Origin: Pyronema omphalodes
Lineage: Eukaryota; Ascomycota; Pezizomycetes; Pezizales; Pyronemataceae
NCBI GenBank assembly: GCA_024516155.1
Contig: JAJJXM010000041.1
Location: 504,001-568,000 of the forward strand
DNA: 64,000 nt
Reading direction: 5' to 3'
The stretch's first letter is position 1; each line of letters starts with the position of its first letter. Below the pieces are notes generated by a model. The model had not been told where the DNA came from and did no database searches. It saw nothing but the letters and a program-made list of their open reading frames with translations. Below are positions 23,451 to 36,590 of this stretch, piece by piece. Both the position numbers and the translations under genes were made by a program.

Positions 23451-25681
23451 ACCAACCCCATCAAACCCGCCTACCTCCTTCGATAGATTTACTGCCAATA
23501 CTCCAACAGAGAATCTTTTAGAATCGCTGACTGCATCTGCCGCTGCCACTGTGGATTTCATATCATCAGGTGTCCCCATTACTCAATCTTCATGGGTTAC
23601 ACACAATCCAGCATGTCTTTGTTCCCATTTCTCATGCCCACTTTGCTTGTGAAAGTACTACGATTCAAGTATGCATACATAAATATCCTAGAGTCCGAGT
23701 CGATGTCCGTAGTTACCGATGACACCTGATAGCACCTGATATCCTGACACTTTCCTTTTCCCCGCCCGAGCTGGTGTCTTTATGGTTGCAGAAAAAATCT
23801 TTCTGTTAGATAGTAACAGCACAATCATAGCACAATCACAGCACAATCTCTTCCGGTATCTCCGCTAACCTCCTCCGCGCATCTCTTCCGCCAGTCTCCT
23901 CCGCTTCAAAATAACCTCTTTTCCCTTCCTACTTTGAAGTCTAAACATAGCCTTTTTGTGCATAGTTATAGAGTTATACTTGTAGGGAACTCCCTTAGAA
24001 CCAGTATTCACCGGTACTCTGAATCTGGATTTTCTGAGCCAGAAGCCGGAAGCCAGAGTCGAGTGATGGTTAATGACTGCCGTGATGGTCATACTGCAAG
24101 ACTGGATTGGAAATGGTGGTCCGATCCGTGACATACCCAGCAGCAAGTCACGTTTATACCAAATCCCATTTCCATGCCATGCCATCCCATCTCATTCAGT
24201 CTCAACTATCCTTATTCATCATTTTGACCGCAAAATTGAAACCCCTCTATCGCTATTACTCTCAATAAAACTGATCAATAGTCAAGAATTACCCAGTCAA
24301 GAACTCCGGATTGCCAATTAACAAAATCAGGAGGCTAGCAGCACTACCATGTTCCAATTTCCCGTTTTTCCGATGATGTAGAGGAGGTAGAGCTTTAACC
24401 ATTTGAACAGGAAAGTGATTTACTACAACAAAAGCCAAAGAAACCACCGAAAGAGAACATTCAAACTCCTGGTATTACCCATAAAGCCGTGATTCTCAGC
24501 AGACTGAGCATAATGCCCAGCCCATCATTTTACCGCATTTCTTTATACTTCCTTTAACGATATCCCTGTCAACTGTCACTATATCCCACTCTCTTTATCT
24601 TCATCAACAGAAAAATCATCTTATAACCCCCCCCGACGCTTGCCATCCACCCCCACCCTCACCTTCCATGCCAACGCTCACATAACAGAAAATCATCTTC
24701 CAAGTTAAAAACCCCCGAATTCGTTCCCTGGAGTGTCAAGCGACGACATACCTCTTCCGCTTCACCGCACCCTCTACCACAACCTCCATCTTCCAACCAA
24801 CTCTAGCATCCTTACCTAACTAATCCCATCACCACCAGCAAGCAACCTCCATATCTCGCCAACCAGCTAGACTGCTTTCCAAATCTTCCTCCTATTCTAT
24901 ATTCTAGAAGCCGGTACAGTTAAAGAATCAAGCTATATATACCCAGAAACAACCAACGCAAACCACGATCGACGGATATGTATGTATTCCAAACCAAACA
25001 ACGCTACAACATATAGCTACCTGCTGTATAGATGATAGTGGATTCATGGTTGTTTTGTATATATATATAACATCAAAAGTATACCATACATAATACATCT
25101 CTAAACCCAAGCAACATCAAAGTTCCTCTTAATAGCTACATAATGCTTATGCTTATGCTGTTCCTTAGAGTCATTTTACAGCCGGAACTGTTTCCTCGAA
25201 TCGGTGTACTTTCTATAATACATGTTCGATATCACTTCAGTTCATCCAGGCTTTAAAATTTCACCGCGGTTCACCACAGCGACTTCTTCTAGTGGTAGTA
25301 GATTCAAAACCAGTTTCTAGCGTGCGGCTCACGAGGATAGCTTTGTTGTCTGTATTGTCATCTACGTACATGCACATACATATGCAAACCTTTTATCTTT
25401 CCCAGAAGAAAAAAAGAGAGAGAAAAAAAACGAAAAAACCAAGAGGGAACAGTCAGTGACTCAGTGTATTTGATTACGCCTTTTACGCTTCATTTTTAGA
25501 TATCGAGATTATAATCTGTAATCTAGCACTTTTTTACTGCCGTTATAACCTACAACATCTTCCTTCTCCTGCATTTTGCCCACACACCAACGCCGAACCC
25601 ACCAAAATCCTCGATAAACAACATCCATAGCCGTAGTAAAATCTCCTTTGATATCGCCCCATCCTACCCCACACCCGCCGT

Positions 25682-28600
25682 CTATTCCACCACACCCGCA
25701 GCCACCGTGACACCCCTAGCTCTCAATACAACCTTATCACCCGTTTCAATTGGCACACCCTGTTCGACCTGGACCATTACTCCTACCCTCGCCAACTCCC
25801 CGGCTTTAACAACTCTCGGCCGCTTCTTACTAACCACACCCGTTCCCTTCTCTACAGTCTCCAAGAGGATCTTAACCTCACCAGGAGCATGTAATCTTCC
25901 CTTATGTACATCGACACTCATGGGTAACAAGGTTTCAAACGCAAGTAACTTCATCGTCAACTTCTCCTTTGGTTCCAGGGGGAAATTCTTATCACAGATC
26001 ACATCTCCGACTCTTAGGTGTACCGGGTCGATATTTGCAAGGTTTAGGACAACGTTATGACCTGCCACTGCCCATTGCGCTGAGTTTTCGTTGACGGATA
26101 GGGATTTGATGGTTGCTAGTTGTTTACTTGGGATACAGAGGACTTCGTCACCGGCTTGAAGGTGACCGGCGTCGATGCGACCGGAGACGGAAACTGGGTT
26201 TTGGATAGAGCCGCGGAAGACGTCGGTTAGAATTAGGCGGAGGGGTTTGTCGACGGCTCTATCGGCTTCTCCTGTGCTAGTTGCGGTCTCAAGGGCTTCC
26301 AAGAAGGTGGGGCCGGAGTACCAAGATGTTAAAGCGGCGGCATTTGAGTCGGGAGGGTTTATAACGTTGATGCCAGACAATCCTGCAAGAGGAACGAATG
26401 TGATGTTTTCCCGCTTGTAACCAGCGTTTAGGGCGAATTGTTCGACCTGTTGCTGAATCTCTGTGTATCGATCTTGCGACCAGTTTTGGACATCCAACTT
26501 ATTTATGGCGACGACGAGTTTCTTAACACCTAGGGATCGAAGGAGTAGGGTGTGCTCTTTGGTTTGACCTTGCCGATGGAAACCAGCTTCGAAGGCATTG
26601 GGTGAGGAGTCAATGACCAGGACCGCGAAATCCGCTTGAGATGCTCCAGCGATCATGTTAGGAATGAAATCAGCGTGTCCCGGTGCGTCAAGGATTGTAA
26701 AGTTCGTTTTAGGGGTGCTAAAATGTGAGGTGGCGATGTCGATGGTTACACCTCGCTCACGCTCCTCATCCGTAGAGTCCATCACCCATGCCAGTGCAAA
26801 GGAGCCTTTGCCTATTTGTTCAGATTCTTTGCGGAATTTCTGGAGTGTCCGCTCTGATACGGCACCGGTGTCGTAGAGAAGTCGGCCCATCAGAGTGGAC
26901 TTACCAGCGTCGACGTGGCCTGCGCATGGATTAATACTCGGTTCTGTGGTGGAACAATGGACATCACAAACCGACTACGACAAAGTTAACAGCTTGCTTT
27001 TCGGTGGACTCTTTCCAGGCCTTTAAGACGTCAATTTTATCTTTGTTTTCCTTTGCGGGAGTCGTGTCGATTCGCATGGCGTCCAAGTCCTTTTCCACCT
27101 TCTTGACGTCGGCGTCTGGTGACTTCGCTGCTGCCGGAGCTCCCTTGTTTAATCCTGCTTAACGCATCAGCAATCCCGTTCAGAAATATCCCATGTCTGG
27201 GTAAAATCCGTTAAAGCACGGTACGGACCCTTGCTACCACTTTGAGCTTGCTGTACGGTGTCATCTGGACTGGGTCCTTTAAATCCCTTTGTCTTTTCCG
27301 CAGCTGCACCAAACAATTTGAATCCGTCAGCGACATTATTCGGGGGCTCTAACATTATGCGGCCTCCAAAGAAGGTACTGGCAAAGAACGAATTTGGAGC
27401 AGGAGGTGTTGAAAAAGGAAGCTCCAGTTCCTTAGAGGACTGGGACGGGGAAAGAGCAGCAGACTCGGGCTTGGTGCCCAATGTTGGTTGGTCAAGGTCC
27501 TCCTTAATCCTAGGTTCCTTTCCTGGTGCTGATGGTATCGCTACTGGGGCTACTGTGGTGGCTACTGGTTCGACCGGACCCGCTGTTCTCGGTATAACAG
27601 TGACTGGGGCTTCTGGCGAAAAGGGACAGGTCGCAGAAGCCGTGGGAGGGGAGGTAGATGGTCGTGATACCGACTTCAACAGAGGAGGTTCCTCTGACTT
27701 TGGTGATTTTTTCTGGCTAAGTTTCGAGAGTAACGAAACTGAAGCCTTCTGGGACTGGGGTTCCGCCGCGGCGGCAGCCTCAGCAGCTGCAGCTTTTGCA
27801 GCAGCTGCCTCTTTCCGCTTTCTGGCCAACTCGGCAAGTTTACTAGAACCACCGAGAAGTCCAGTTGAGCCTGGTAGTACCGGGGGAGGAATCATCTCTG
27901 TTAAACGGTCTTCAGAGACGCCACCCCATGGAGTATCGGCGAAAAAGTTCGCAAAAAATTCAGAGGAATATGTCGGTGCTGAGGAACCATAAGTGTGAGA
28001 TGTGTGAGATGTTGCTGACCCGAACCAGAACCCTAGACCTTGACCAACCGCTGAGCCCGTGCTATCAAGTACCGCCGCCTTTTTTCAGTAGAGCGCGGAC
28101 TCGATACAGAGCCGGCTAGTGAGTGGGTGGGGGGTGGAGGTGGGTGGTAGAGTTGGATTGTAGGTACCTTTTGCTTTGGGCGCAGGAGCTGCGGCGGGTT
28201 TGGGCTTTTTGGGCACCAATTTGGCGTATTTATCTGCGGGAGGTCAGTACTCTGAAACATAAATCCTCATATATAGTCAGAATCAAGAAGCAAACGGTAA
28301 TCATACTTAACAAATAGTTAATCGTCTTCTCAACATCAAAGTAGTAGTAGTACAAGCTTTCTTCGATCTCGGCATCTGTCAAGCCCGGTATCTTCCCTAA
28401 TACGTCTCGGGTCGCTTTAAGACCGCTCTTCATTTGTGCTAAAACCTGTGTCAGTTGGATTCCAAGGTATCGTGACTATCGCCGGTGGTCTTGCAACTCG
28501 GTAGTGACGGCGGTGCACGGAAGCTCACCTCTCTCTTCGGGTGTCATTTCTACAAGGTATTAGTTCCCCAACTCTATGCTTATACAACAGTGGTGTAAAC

Positions 28601-28750
28601 ATACCCTGCTGCTCTTCCTCCTCCTCGTCATAGTAATCATCTTCCACAAACTATCAGCATCCATTGTTCAGGTCGTCGCGAGTTCCGGGGTAGAATGGTC
28701 TGGCCGGAGGCAGAGTCGAGCTCACCATCATCGTAATCGTTGCGACCCAT
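25682..28750 (-). CDS. hbs1: Hbs1, ribosome-rescue translational GTPase
   Basis: Eight exons: 28750-28726, 28640-28605, 28549-28529, 28438-28307, 28233-28168, 28050-27238, 27154-26972 and 26919-25682, about 837 residues. Hbs1 with Dom34/Pelota binds stalled ribosomes in no-go and nonstop decay. The start MGRNDYDDDDYYDEEEEEQQ is followed by the Hbs1 N-terminal domain (MTPEERAQMKSGLKATRDVL, DAEIEESLYYYYFDVEKTIN). A long Ala/Pro/Ser linker follows (exon 6). The GTPase domain begins VVVGHVDAGKSTLMGR (G1, split by the last intron), then DAPGHADF (G3) and NKLDVQNW (G4). Beta-barrel domains II and III end near VVLRARGVTVAAGVVE. It differs from EF-1alpha by the N-terminal domain and from eRF3 by lacking the Q/N-rich region. 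Tiny exons 1-3 are supported by phase and family match; exact borders of exons 2 and 6 are less sure. Confidence 0.92.
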
Positions 28751-30306
28751 TGTTGTTGCGTAGAACTGAGGTCCAGATGCCGATAAATTTTGTAGGGCGT
28801 AAATATGTTTGGTCGCGGGTAATCTTCTGAAGCTGAGGTTGTGAGGGCGTTCAAGAGGCTGGAACTAACGATGTCATCGAGGGGTACTGGGTTGTAGTGC
28901 GCTAGGTGACTGGTGACCCCGCGCACAGGCGCGTTGCTTGGCACGAGTGAGGACATGTGTTTTAGATAAATCGAGGATGAGAGATTGAAGGAGACGAAGA
29001 ATAGTAGCTACATAGTTTCATGACATCAACGACGTACAACACCAGGACATGGATAAAATATTACGAAATGTAATAAAGCATTTATACTGGGTAATGATCT
29101 GATTGTGACAGTGAAATACGCAATCGGGATACCGATTGAGATATGTGTCAAGAAGATATCACGTCCCGCGGATTCTGTCAATGATGGCAGAACCATTCAG
29201 AATCTATAATTTTGTGGCGACTCGGGGAACCATATTGTCACAGATATGTACCCCTAGATTTAATAATGAGACATCTCAAATGGTTTTGCCACAGCGGTCA
29301 GGAAGACGGTGAATCCTCCGCCAGGTAAACCTCACTCGCCAGCACTCGTGGACTTCCGTCTCATCCACCAACACTTGTCTCCGAATTCCGCCCCGATCCA
29401 CCCCACAATATTTTCACTAACTGCATATTCTAGAGACTTCTTGCATATAGCGCGGTATGTATACATGGGACGGGCAAATCTATTCGGCTATAAACCTATT
29501 TTTACCTTCCTGCCAATCGAACTCTAGTGTCTGCGTGCGGGCTTAGCGGGTTCCACAGAGCTGTGTGGAAGGTGGCAATTGAATCCGTGTTCTCAACTCG
29601 CCGTATAACGTGCTCCTTTCTGGCACCCGCTTCGCTACGTCGTTTCGTGGCCTCAATAACTCGTCTATGAGTCTTGCCAAGGAAATGGCTTTCCGTGAGC
29701 TTCTTCATTCTTCATCGCCGGACGCTAGCCGTTGGAGTTGCCAGCATGCAAGAAGCTCAAACCAAGCTTGACTGAAGCTCAAGTCAAGCTTAAATTCAAA
29801 AACGACAAAGCTGAGATGCCAACATAAACACCTCTTAATATGGTGTTCTAGCTCCAAGAATTATTTCCAAATTCTTAGGTACCACTTCGCAAAGGACAAT
29901 CTGGTTACATCTCTGCCACGGTGTTGTTTATGGTCCCTGTCATGGCACTAGTCGCTTTCGGTTAGACGACTGCCTTTTTACGCCCCGCTCAGAGCCTCTT
30001 CCAGCACTAGCGCTGCCTCGCCACGGCTAAAGCGTAGGGCCACTGGCCTCGCTCCGGATCTTGAGAACTGGCCTTTACGGGCGAGCTGCACGATTATAAG
30101 AAGTTCCCTCTGATCCCCACCTCCACCTTACCTCTTCTCTTCTCAACCACGCTCGACAACTATCACCCCTCCCCCCCACTATCACTGAGCTAACTGAGAG
30201 GGAATATCTCTTCTCATTCCACATTAATTTGTGTTTCTTTCGCTGTCTTGTCTAGCTTGAGCTGCAGAGAGCTTTCATTTAAGAATCTCCCACAACAACA
30301 GCCCCG
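28751..30306. other. Divergent intergenic region, Hbs1 and BiP promoters
   Basis: The BiP-proximal part holds repeated AAGCTT/GAAGCTC words (about 29748-29795), two CCACGG words (29916 and about 30021) that resemble ER-stress element half-sites, a TATAAG at 30095-30100 and a C/T-rich tract at about 30105-30180 before the start codon. Regulation by the unfolded-protein response is expected for BiP, but no complete element (CCAAT-N9-CCACG) is visible. No gene was recognised. Confidence 0.45.
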
Positions 30307-32413
30307 ATGTTCTCATCAAAGGGCGGAAGCGTCGCCTGGGCGGCGGCCCTCTTTTACATGCTATTCGTCTGTTTAGCACCTTTCTTATCACCGGTTCAGG
30401 CCGCTGAGAACGGAACTGAGTCTTATGGAACTGTCATTGGTATCGATTTGGGAACCACCTACTCGTATGCACCCCTCACTTCAATTGAGCTTCATATCGG
30501 GCCGGAAGCTAATTGGAAACAGTTGCGTTGGTGTCATGAAGGCTGGACGTGTCGAAATTATGGTTAACGACCAAGGAAACCGTATCACTCCCTCTTACGT
30601 CGCTTTCACCGATGACGAGCGTCTCGTCGGAGATGCCGCCAAGAACCAGTACGCCGCCAACCCCACCCGTACCATCTTCGACATCAAGTAAGTCTACTCT
30701 ACACCCCAAGACAGCAATTGAGGTGTCTAACCAAGCTGCAGGCGTCTCATTGGACGTAAGTTCAACGACAAGGATGTCCAGACCGACATGAAGCACTTCC
30801 CCTTCAAGGTCATCAACAAGAACGGAAACCCCAACGTTCAGGTCGAGGTCAGCGGAGAGCAGCGTACCTTCACTCCGGAGGAGATCTCTGCCATGATTCT
30901 CGGAAAGATGAAGGAGATCGCCGAGGCCTACCTCTCCAAGAAGGTTACCCACGCTGTCGTCACTGTTCCCGCCTACTTCAACGACGCCCAGCGTCAGGCT
31001 ACCAAGGACGCCGGTACCATTGCCGGACTCAACGTCCTCCGTGTTGTCAACGAGCCCACCGCCGCTGCCATCGCTTATGGTCTCGACAAGAAGGGTGGTG
31101 AGCGTCAGATCATCGTCTACGATCTCGGTGGAGGTACTTTCGATGTCTCCCTTCTCTCCATTGACCAGGGTGTCTTCGAGGTCTTGTCTACTGCCGGAGA
31201 CACTCACTTGGGAGGAGAGGACTTTGACCAGCGTGTCATCTCCCACTTCGTCAAGCTCTACAACAAGAAGAACGATGTCGACATCACCAAGGACCTCAAG
31301 ACCATGGGTAAGCTCAAGCGTGAGGTCGAGAAGGCCAAGCGTACTCTTTCTTCCCAGATGTCCACCAGAATCGAGATTGAGGCTTTCCACGACGGAAAGG
31401 ACTTCTCCGAGACTCTTACTCGTGCCAAGTTCGAGGAGCTCAACTTGGACCTTTTCAAGAAGACCCTCAAGCCCGTTGAGCAGGTCCTCAAGGATGCCAA
31501 GGTCAAGCGTGAGGATGTCGACGACATCGTCCTTGTCGGAGGTTCTACCCGTATCCCCAAGGTCCAGACTCTTCTCGAGGAGTACTTCAAGGGCAAGAAG
31601 GCTTCCAAGGGTATCAACCCTGACGAGGCTGTTGCCTACGGTGCCGCCGTCCAGGGAGGTGTTCTTTCCGGTGAGGAGGGAACCGACGACATTGTTCTCA
31701 TGGACGTCAACCCTCTTACTCTCGGAATTGAGACCACCGGTGGTGTCATGACCAAGCTCATTCCCCGTAACACTGTCATCCCCACTCGCAAGTCCCAGAT
31801 CTTCTCCACCGCCGCCGACAACCAGCCCGTCGTCCTTATCCAGGTCTACGAGGGAGAGCGTTCCATGACTAAGGACAACAACTTGTTGGGCAAGTTCGAG
31901 CTTACCAACATCCCCCCTGCTCCCCGTGGAGTTCCCCAGATCGAGGTTTCCTTCGAGCTCGACGCCAACGGAATTCTCAAGGTCTCCGCTGCCGACAAGG
32001 GTACCGGAAAGTCCGAGTCCATCACCATCAACAACGAGCGTGGCCGTCTCTCCCAGGATGAGATCGACCGCATGGTCGCCGAGGCTGAGAAGTTCGCCGA
32101 CGAGGACAAGGCCAACCGTGAGAAGATTGAGGCCCGTAACGCCCTCGAGAACTACGCTTTCTCCCTCAAGAACCAGGTCAACGACAAGGAGGGTCTTGGA
32201 GGAAAGATCTCTGATGACGAGAAGAAGACCATCCTCGACGCCGTCAAGGAGTCCACCGAATGGTTGGAGGAGAACGCTGCCACCGCCACTGCTGAGGACT
32301 ATGATGAGCAGAAGGAGAAGCTTTCTCAGGTTGCTTACCCCATCACTTCCAAGATGTACGGAAATGCTGGAGGTGAGGGTGCCGATGAGCCTTCGGGACA
32401 CGATGAGTTGTAA
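30307..32413 (+). CDS. kar2: BiP/Kar2, ER-lumenal Hsp70 chaperone
   Basis: Three exons (30307-30464, 30523-30687, 30742-32413) give 664 residues, normal for fungal BiP. It folds secretory proteins, pulls chains through Sec61 and holds Ire1 inactive. A ~32-residue signal peptide (hydrophobic [16 protein letters not shown], ending VQA) precedes the ATPase domain with phosphate-1 motif GIDLGTTYS. Other Hsp70 signatures are [15 protein letters not shown] and [13 protein letters not shown]. The substrate-binding domain follows, with the acidic lid near the C-terminus ([13 protein letters not shown]). The protein ends in HDEL, the ER-retrieval signal. Codon use is strongly biased toward C-ending codons in exon 3, as in highly expressed genes, and unlike the neighbours. 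A long open frame on the opposite strand (30509-32401) is a by-product of that bias. Confidence 0.98.
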
Positions 32414-33129
32414 TTAGTATGAATCTTTGGTTGGGTTAGGTCATTTTTTTTTTTAGAAATCGGAGTTATCTTTGCTGTTTTTTTTTGAAGTCAGGGTTAT
32501 TTTGAATTATTACGGTCGTAAGACTAGTTCAGAACATCGTTGCCGTTTTTGATGCGCGCTCGTGAGAGTGTACAGAAGACTTTCAATATTCATCTTGGAT
32601 GTTTTTACTCCGATTGCAACCGTTTATACATGTTCTTTAGTTGGGACGTCAATAATAAAAAAAACTTTAAAACAGTAACTATTTTCATTTACAATGTGAT
32701 GTGCTTTCGAGAAAGATTATAGATATGACATAGCGAAGCATCAATTATTCGTTTACCCTAGATGATGCCCATGACGTGAAACGTGGCCTCGAGCCATAAC
32801 CCGTGATTCGTGTTCGGCGTTAATTTAACCGGCAGCGTCAGTAGGAAGGCGTTCAGCCTTCCGCCAAGCTACCACAGCCGCCTACTGAACCGCTACGTCA
32901 CACGGCCGATAGTCGCAACGTAACCGCGAAGGCCACCGAAAGCCACCGAAGGCCACCCTGGCTTTTCGATAACCGCTGCAGGAACCCGGGGGGTAGTTAA
33001 CTTTTTTTAATTTAATCCATTAATTTAAATAATTAAGCGCGAAGCGAGTCGGAACGGCTGGGTGGGTATGACGCTGTGGGTCGGTATATATTATGTCATG
33101 ATGATGGTGTGCGAGGGGATATAATGAAA
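32414..33129. other. BiP 3' region and spacer
   Basis: T-rich 3' flank with an AATAATAAAA word near 32650, then a GC-rich patch (32820-33000) with tandem GAAGGCCACC/GAAAGCCACC words. No gene was seen. Confidence 0.55.
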
Positions 33130-34920
33130 GGATGGGGGCTGTGTTGATGTATAGTTTCCACGGCTTCTACAGTTTCTACAGCTGCAACAGCGGTAAGATT
33201 AGAAAGTTCAGGAAGTTCAAAAGTTAGCAGCTCAGGCCTCATGCTTCGGTACCTCAGTAACCCAGTAATCGAGTAACATAGCTTCCACCCCAGGCGCACC
33301 ATCAGCATGACGCGGCTGACGAAAAATGATATGACATAACGTAACGGAAGCCGAGTGTAACGCCGGATGATCAGTGATTATTCTAAATGAATATTACCGG
33401 TATGTATTTTTTAATATATCAAAGCAGAATCGAGCAGGACAAAAAAAAAAGAACAGAAAACATCATAGGGATGGGAGTAAGAAAGGCGGCTCAATAAAAA
33501 AAAAATTAAAACAAAAAAACAATTAGACTATAACATCTTGTTACTTGCGGTGACGGGGGAGTAGAGAAGGGAATCGAAAGTGGTCATGAGGATTTGAGGG
33601 CTGTCAAAACTGCGGCTCGTCTGCAATGCGTCGGTATGTTCAGCTTCTACAGCTGCCACAGTTCCCACGGCTTCCACAGTTTCCACAGCTGATCTTATAC
33701 AACGGTACAATAGAAAGTCCACAGCTCAGGAAATAAGTAACTTAGTAAACCAGCTTCTACCACATCAGCATGGTGAAGCCAGTAGTATGCAATGAAAGGA
33801 AACTATCAGAACACAGAATAAAGTGACCCTGATACCGATACTATACTCTCGGGGGTGAATGAGCTGCGAAGTGGCTGTGATGTTTAGATGGGTGTTGGAA
33901 CCTATGTAGGTTACTTGCGCGGCTGCGCGGATATGATACATCTTGTGCATCTTGTATAGCTTCTATAGCTTCTACAGCGGCATCTTCAGAGCCAAGGAAG
34001 TATGTAACTCAGTAACTTCTACGGTGCACCGTGATGAAGAGGCTAATCGAATGAAACATCAGAAATACCAGAACCTGACACCGATATTACACTGATTCTG
34101 AACGCTAACTTCGCATCTGCTGCGAGCGCGTTAGCTGCGTGGATTCACAACCGGGCAATACTGCGAATGTGATAGAGGCAAAAATTGGCAACAGATTTAC
34201 AGTATGCTACCCATGAGAACGGTGAAGGTAGGCCCACCATACTAAAAGGAAAGGCAACGATATGGGCCGCGCGGATTAGATAGCTATCCAAACCGTGGCT
34301 GATCGCAGCTCACCCGGGGCTGCGTCGCTATGATACAGCTTCCACCGCTGACCGTACGCAGTCCACCTCAATCAACCAGCGGCGATGTCAGTAACCTCTA
34401 CCTCCCATCATCACGCAGACTTGCGAATGACGAAGATAACCGCGTTCAGTATCAGAACACCATAACACAACAATGACCGCTGGAACACCAATCACATACG
34501 TAGCTACCGAGAGGAAATGAGTAGCAAGGATATATCAAGGAGCAGCACCGAAATTTGATAGAAAGCAAAACAAGATGATCACGTGATCTTACCCTTGTGA
34601 CAGATGACGAACTGTGAAGGAATAAAAGGAGATAATTAGATGAATATCAAAACTGCCGCTCAGTCGTGGCTCATCCACTGCTACGCTAATACTATCCTAT
34701 CCTAAATGGATTAGATTCCAGAATCCTACAGGTGATTCAACTGCGGCTCACCCGCAGCTTTGTCGATACAGCTTACCTTGATCAAGCAGCGGCAAGTCAG
34801 TAACCTCCGCCCTCCCGCTCCGGAATGACGAAGCAGATACAATGGAAGGAAGCGCCACAACAGAAACAGCAGAACACAACGATAGGGGACTATCATGCTC
34901 AAACGCTGATTACGCAGCTA
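33130..34920 (+). repeat. Degenerate repeat family, at least five diverged copies
   Basis: A consensus can be followed through five copies: CAGCTTCTACAG-type words, then CAGTAAC, then CATCAGCATG or CATCATCACG, then an A-rich part ending in CAGAAC-CC and GATACCGATA/GACACCGATA. The CAGTAAC-type landmark falls near 33252, 33735, 34003, 34388 and 34796, a spacing of about 270-480 bp. Copies are 50-70 percent alike by eye. No coding capacity was recognised. Origin is unknown; it could be an old mobile-element fragment array. Confidence 0.6.
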
Positions 34921-36434
34921 CCGCGGGTGGAGTATCCGCGAGAATACACTGTGCTGCTGGCTATACCTGGAACGAATATTGATGCAGCTAAACTGATATA
35001 CGTGGTAGGCGAGGATGCTCAAGAAATGAATTCATGACGCGGCTCACTGAAAGATACGGGAGATTCGTGGTTGCTGCTCGTTGAGTAGATGACGTGAAAG
35101 AGACGAAAACGGGCTGAGAGGATAGTAAAAGCGGCACGGGAAACCTGTGATGATTTGCGGCAGTTTGGAGACAATACCTTTGAGGAGACGATGACGTGGA
35201 CGATTTAGCGGAAACGTTTCAGAATGGAGATTGAGTGGAGGTTAGAGAAGTGTTGAGAGGGATATGGATGCGGAGAGATGGAAGATGAAAGAAAACATTC
35301 GGCCAGCAGTGGAACAGCAGCTGAACGAAGAATGTACATAGATGGTGCAGTGGCGGGGAAGAATTTGAGGATACAACGACGCGGCTGATGACAGAACACA
35401 AAAACTTGGTAGGAGCTGCAAGATGTAAGTTGGCGGCGTAGAGGATGAGGAATTTACGGCACGAGCGGAAACCGGAGATGAGAAAACAGTAAATATTGGG
35501 GTGATATCTTGTGAAGTTGTCGATGACCAGGCGCTCTGAGAGGAAAAAGGCGCGGGATCGTGGTGATGGTTGCGTAAGCTATGATGATACACAGGCGTCA
35601 TAACGGGACAGCTTTCAATTCAGGATGACGCGGATAATGTCACTACTCAGCATCATTATGGAGAATAACCCCGGCGATTGCGTGACGGATGGACAAATCG
35701 ATCCAGAAAAGCAAAACTATCTTCCGCCATCTTCATTTTTCTGCAACGCAAGACGTAACGAATTGCGAAGCAACACACACAAATGACGAAGTCGTAGCGA
35801 TGCATTACGTGGCTGTAATGCTGTAGGCCGGAAATATGGCGTAATCTCAATGGGCCGCGCAAGCTGCTGGCGAGGGCTATCGGGACGATGGGAAGTATTG
35901 TGGGAAATGCCATAGGTATAAAGGTCGAAGGATTCCCCCACCGAGATATGTCACCACTGAACACAGCGCGACCAACACAGCCAGTACTTAACAACTCTCT
36001 CTCTTTCATCATATCGAGTTGTAATTCACAATGCCGGCCCACCTTGATAACTATTCAGACAACGTTGTGTTCTATATGTCGGATTCATAGCATCCATACG
36101 ACCACAAGGGATTCCTGCGGTATGCAGAGGTGGGATGCAGCCATTACAATATACTACAAAAGGACACATGACCGCTGAGTGTGCATTCGTCGATTTGTAT
36201 GTTGCTTCATAACTTGGATGCATCCTAAGGGCTACAAGTAGGATACAAAGCAAAAAGGAAAGGTAAATACACTCATAAAAGCCCCAGTCTCTATCTCGAC
36301 TCATGTCCTCTATTCCACGCTGCATCGCTGTGAGGTCTATCTCAGCTCAGGCTGATCATTGCTGATTGTCCAAACCGGGTGGTTGTACCACGGCTCTTGT
36401 ACCACACACAGGCCACACCAACAAGAAAGTATTC
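34921..36434. other. Unassigned sequence, possible continuation of the degenerate repeats
   Basis: Phrases such as GACGCGGCT recur (33309, 35037, 35378), suggesting further decayed copies of the preceding family. Short open frames on both strands carry no family motif. No RNA gene was recognised. Confidence 0.4.
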
Positions 36435-36590
36435 ATTTACAGTCGAACCGCGTTATCAGAGTATGCTGGGACCGGACAAGTGTTCTCGTATAATGACGAA
36501 ACTCTTCGGACAGGGTTGGCATGATTCGAGCGATCTCCGATGACTAGTCGCGCCGATGGGGGAAATCGAACACATTTTCCATATGGCAAA
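36435..36590 (+). mobile_element. Possible end fragment of a pogo/Fot1-type DNA transposon
   Basis: The sequence beginning ACAGTCGAACCGCGTTATCA and the later CGTATAATGACGAAACTC resemble terminal sequences of Tc1-mariner superfamily pogo elements (CAGTCGAACC followed by TATAACGAA-like words). No transposase frame is present. This rests only on remembered resemblance of the ends. Confidence 0.25.

Larger units (their letters stand above)
20861..25681. other. 4.8 kb intergenic region with microsatellites, no gene recognised
   Basis: ArfGAP 3' side to Hbs1 3' side. From 21205 to 21345 it contains a degenerate repeat of AGCTTTC/AGCTTCTT words. Three microsatellites at 22.0-23.5 kb are listed separately. 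The rest (23.5-25.6 kb) is plain AT-rich sequence with no conserved coding region, tRNA or rRNA that I could recognise. Confidence 0.6.

Noticed and set aside
30509..32401. 630-residue open frame antisense to BiP
   Set aside because: It mirrors exon 3 of a strongly conserved Hsp70 with extreme codon bias. The peptide is Leu/Val/Gly/Asp-rich with no domain, and it spans two introns of the sense gene.
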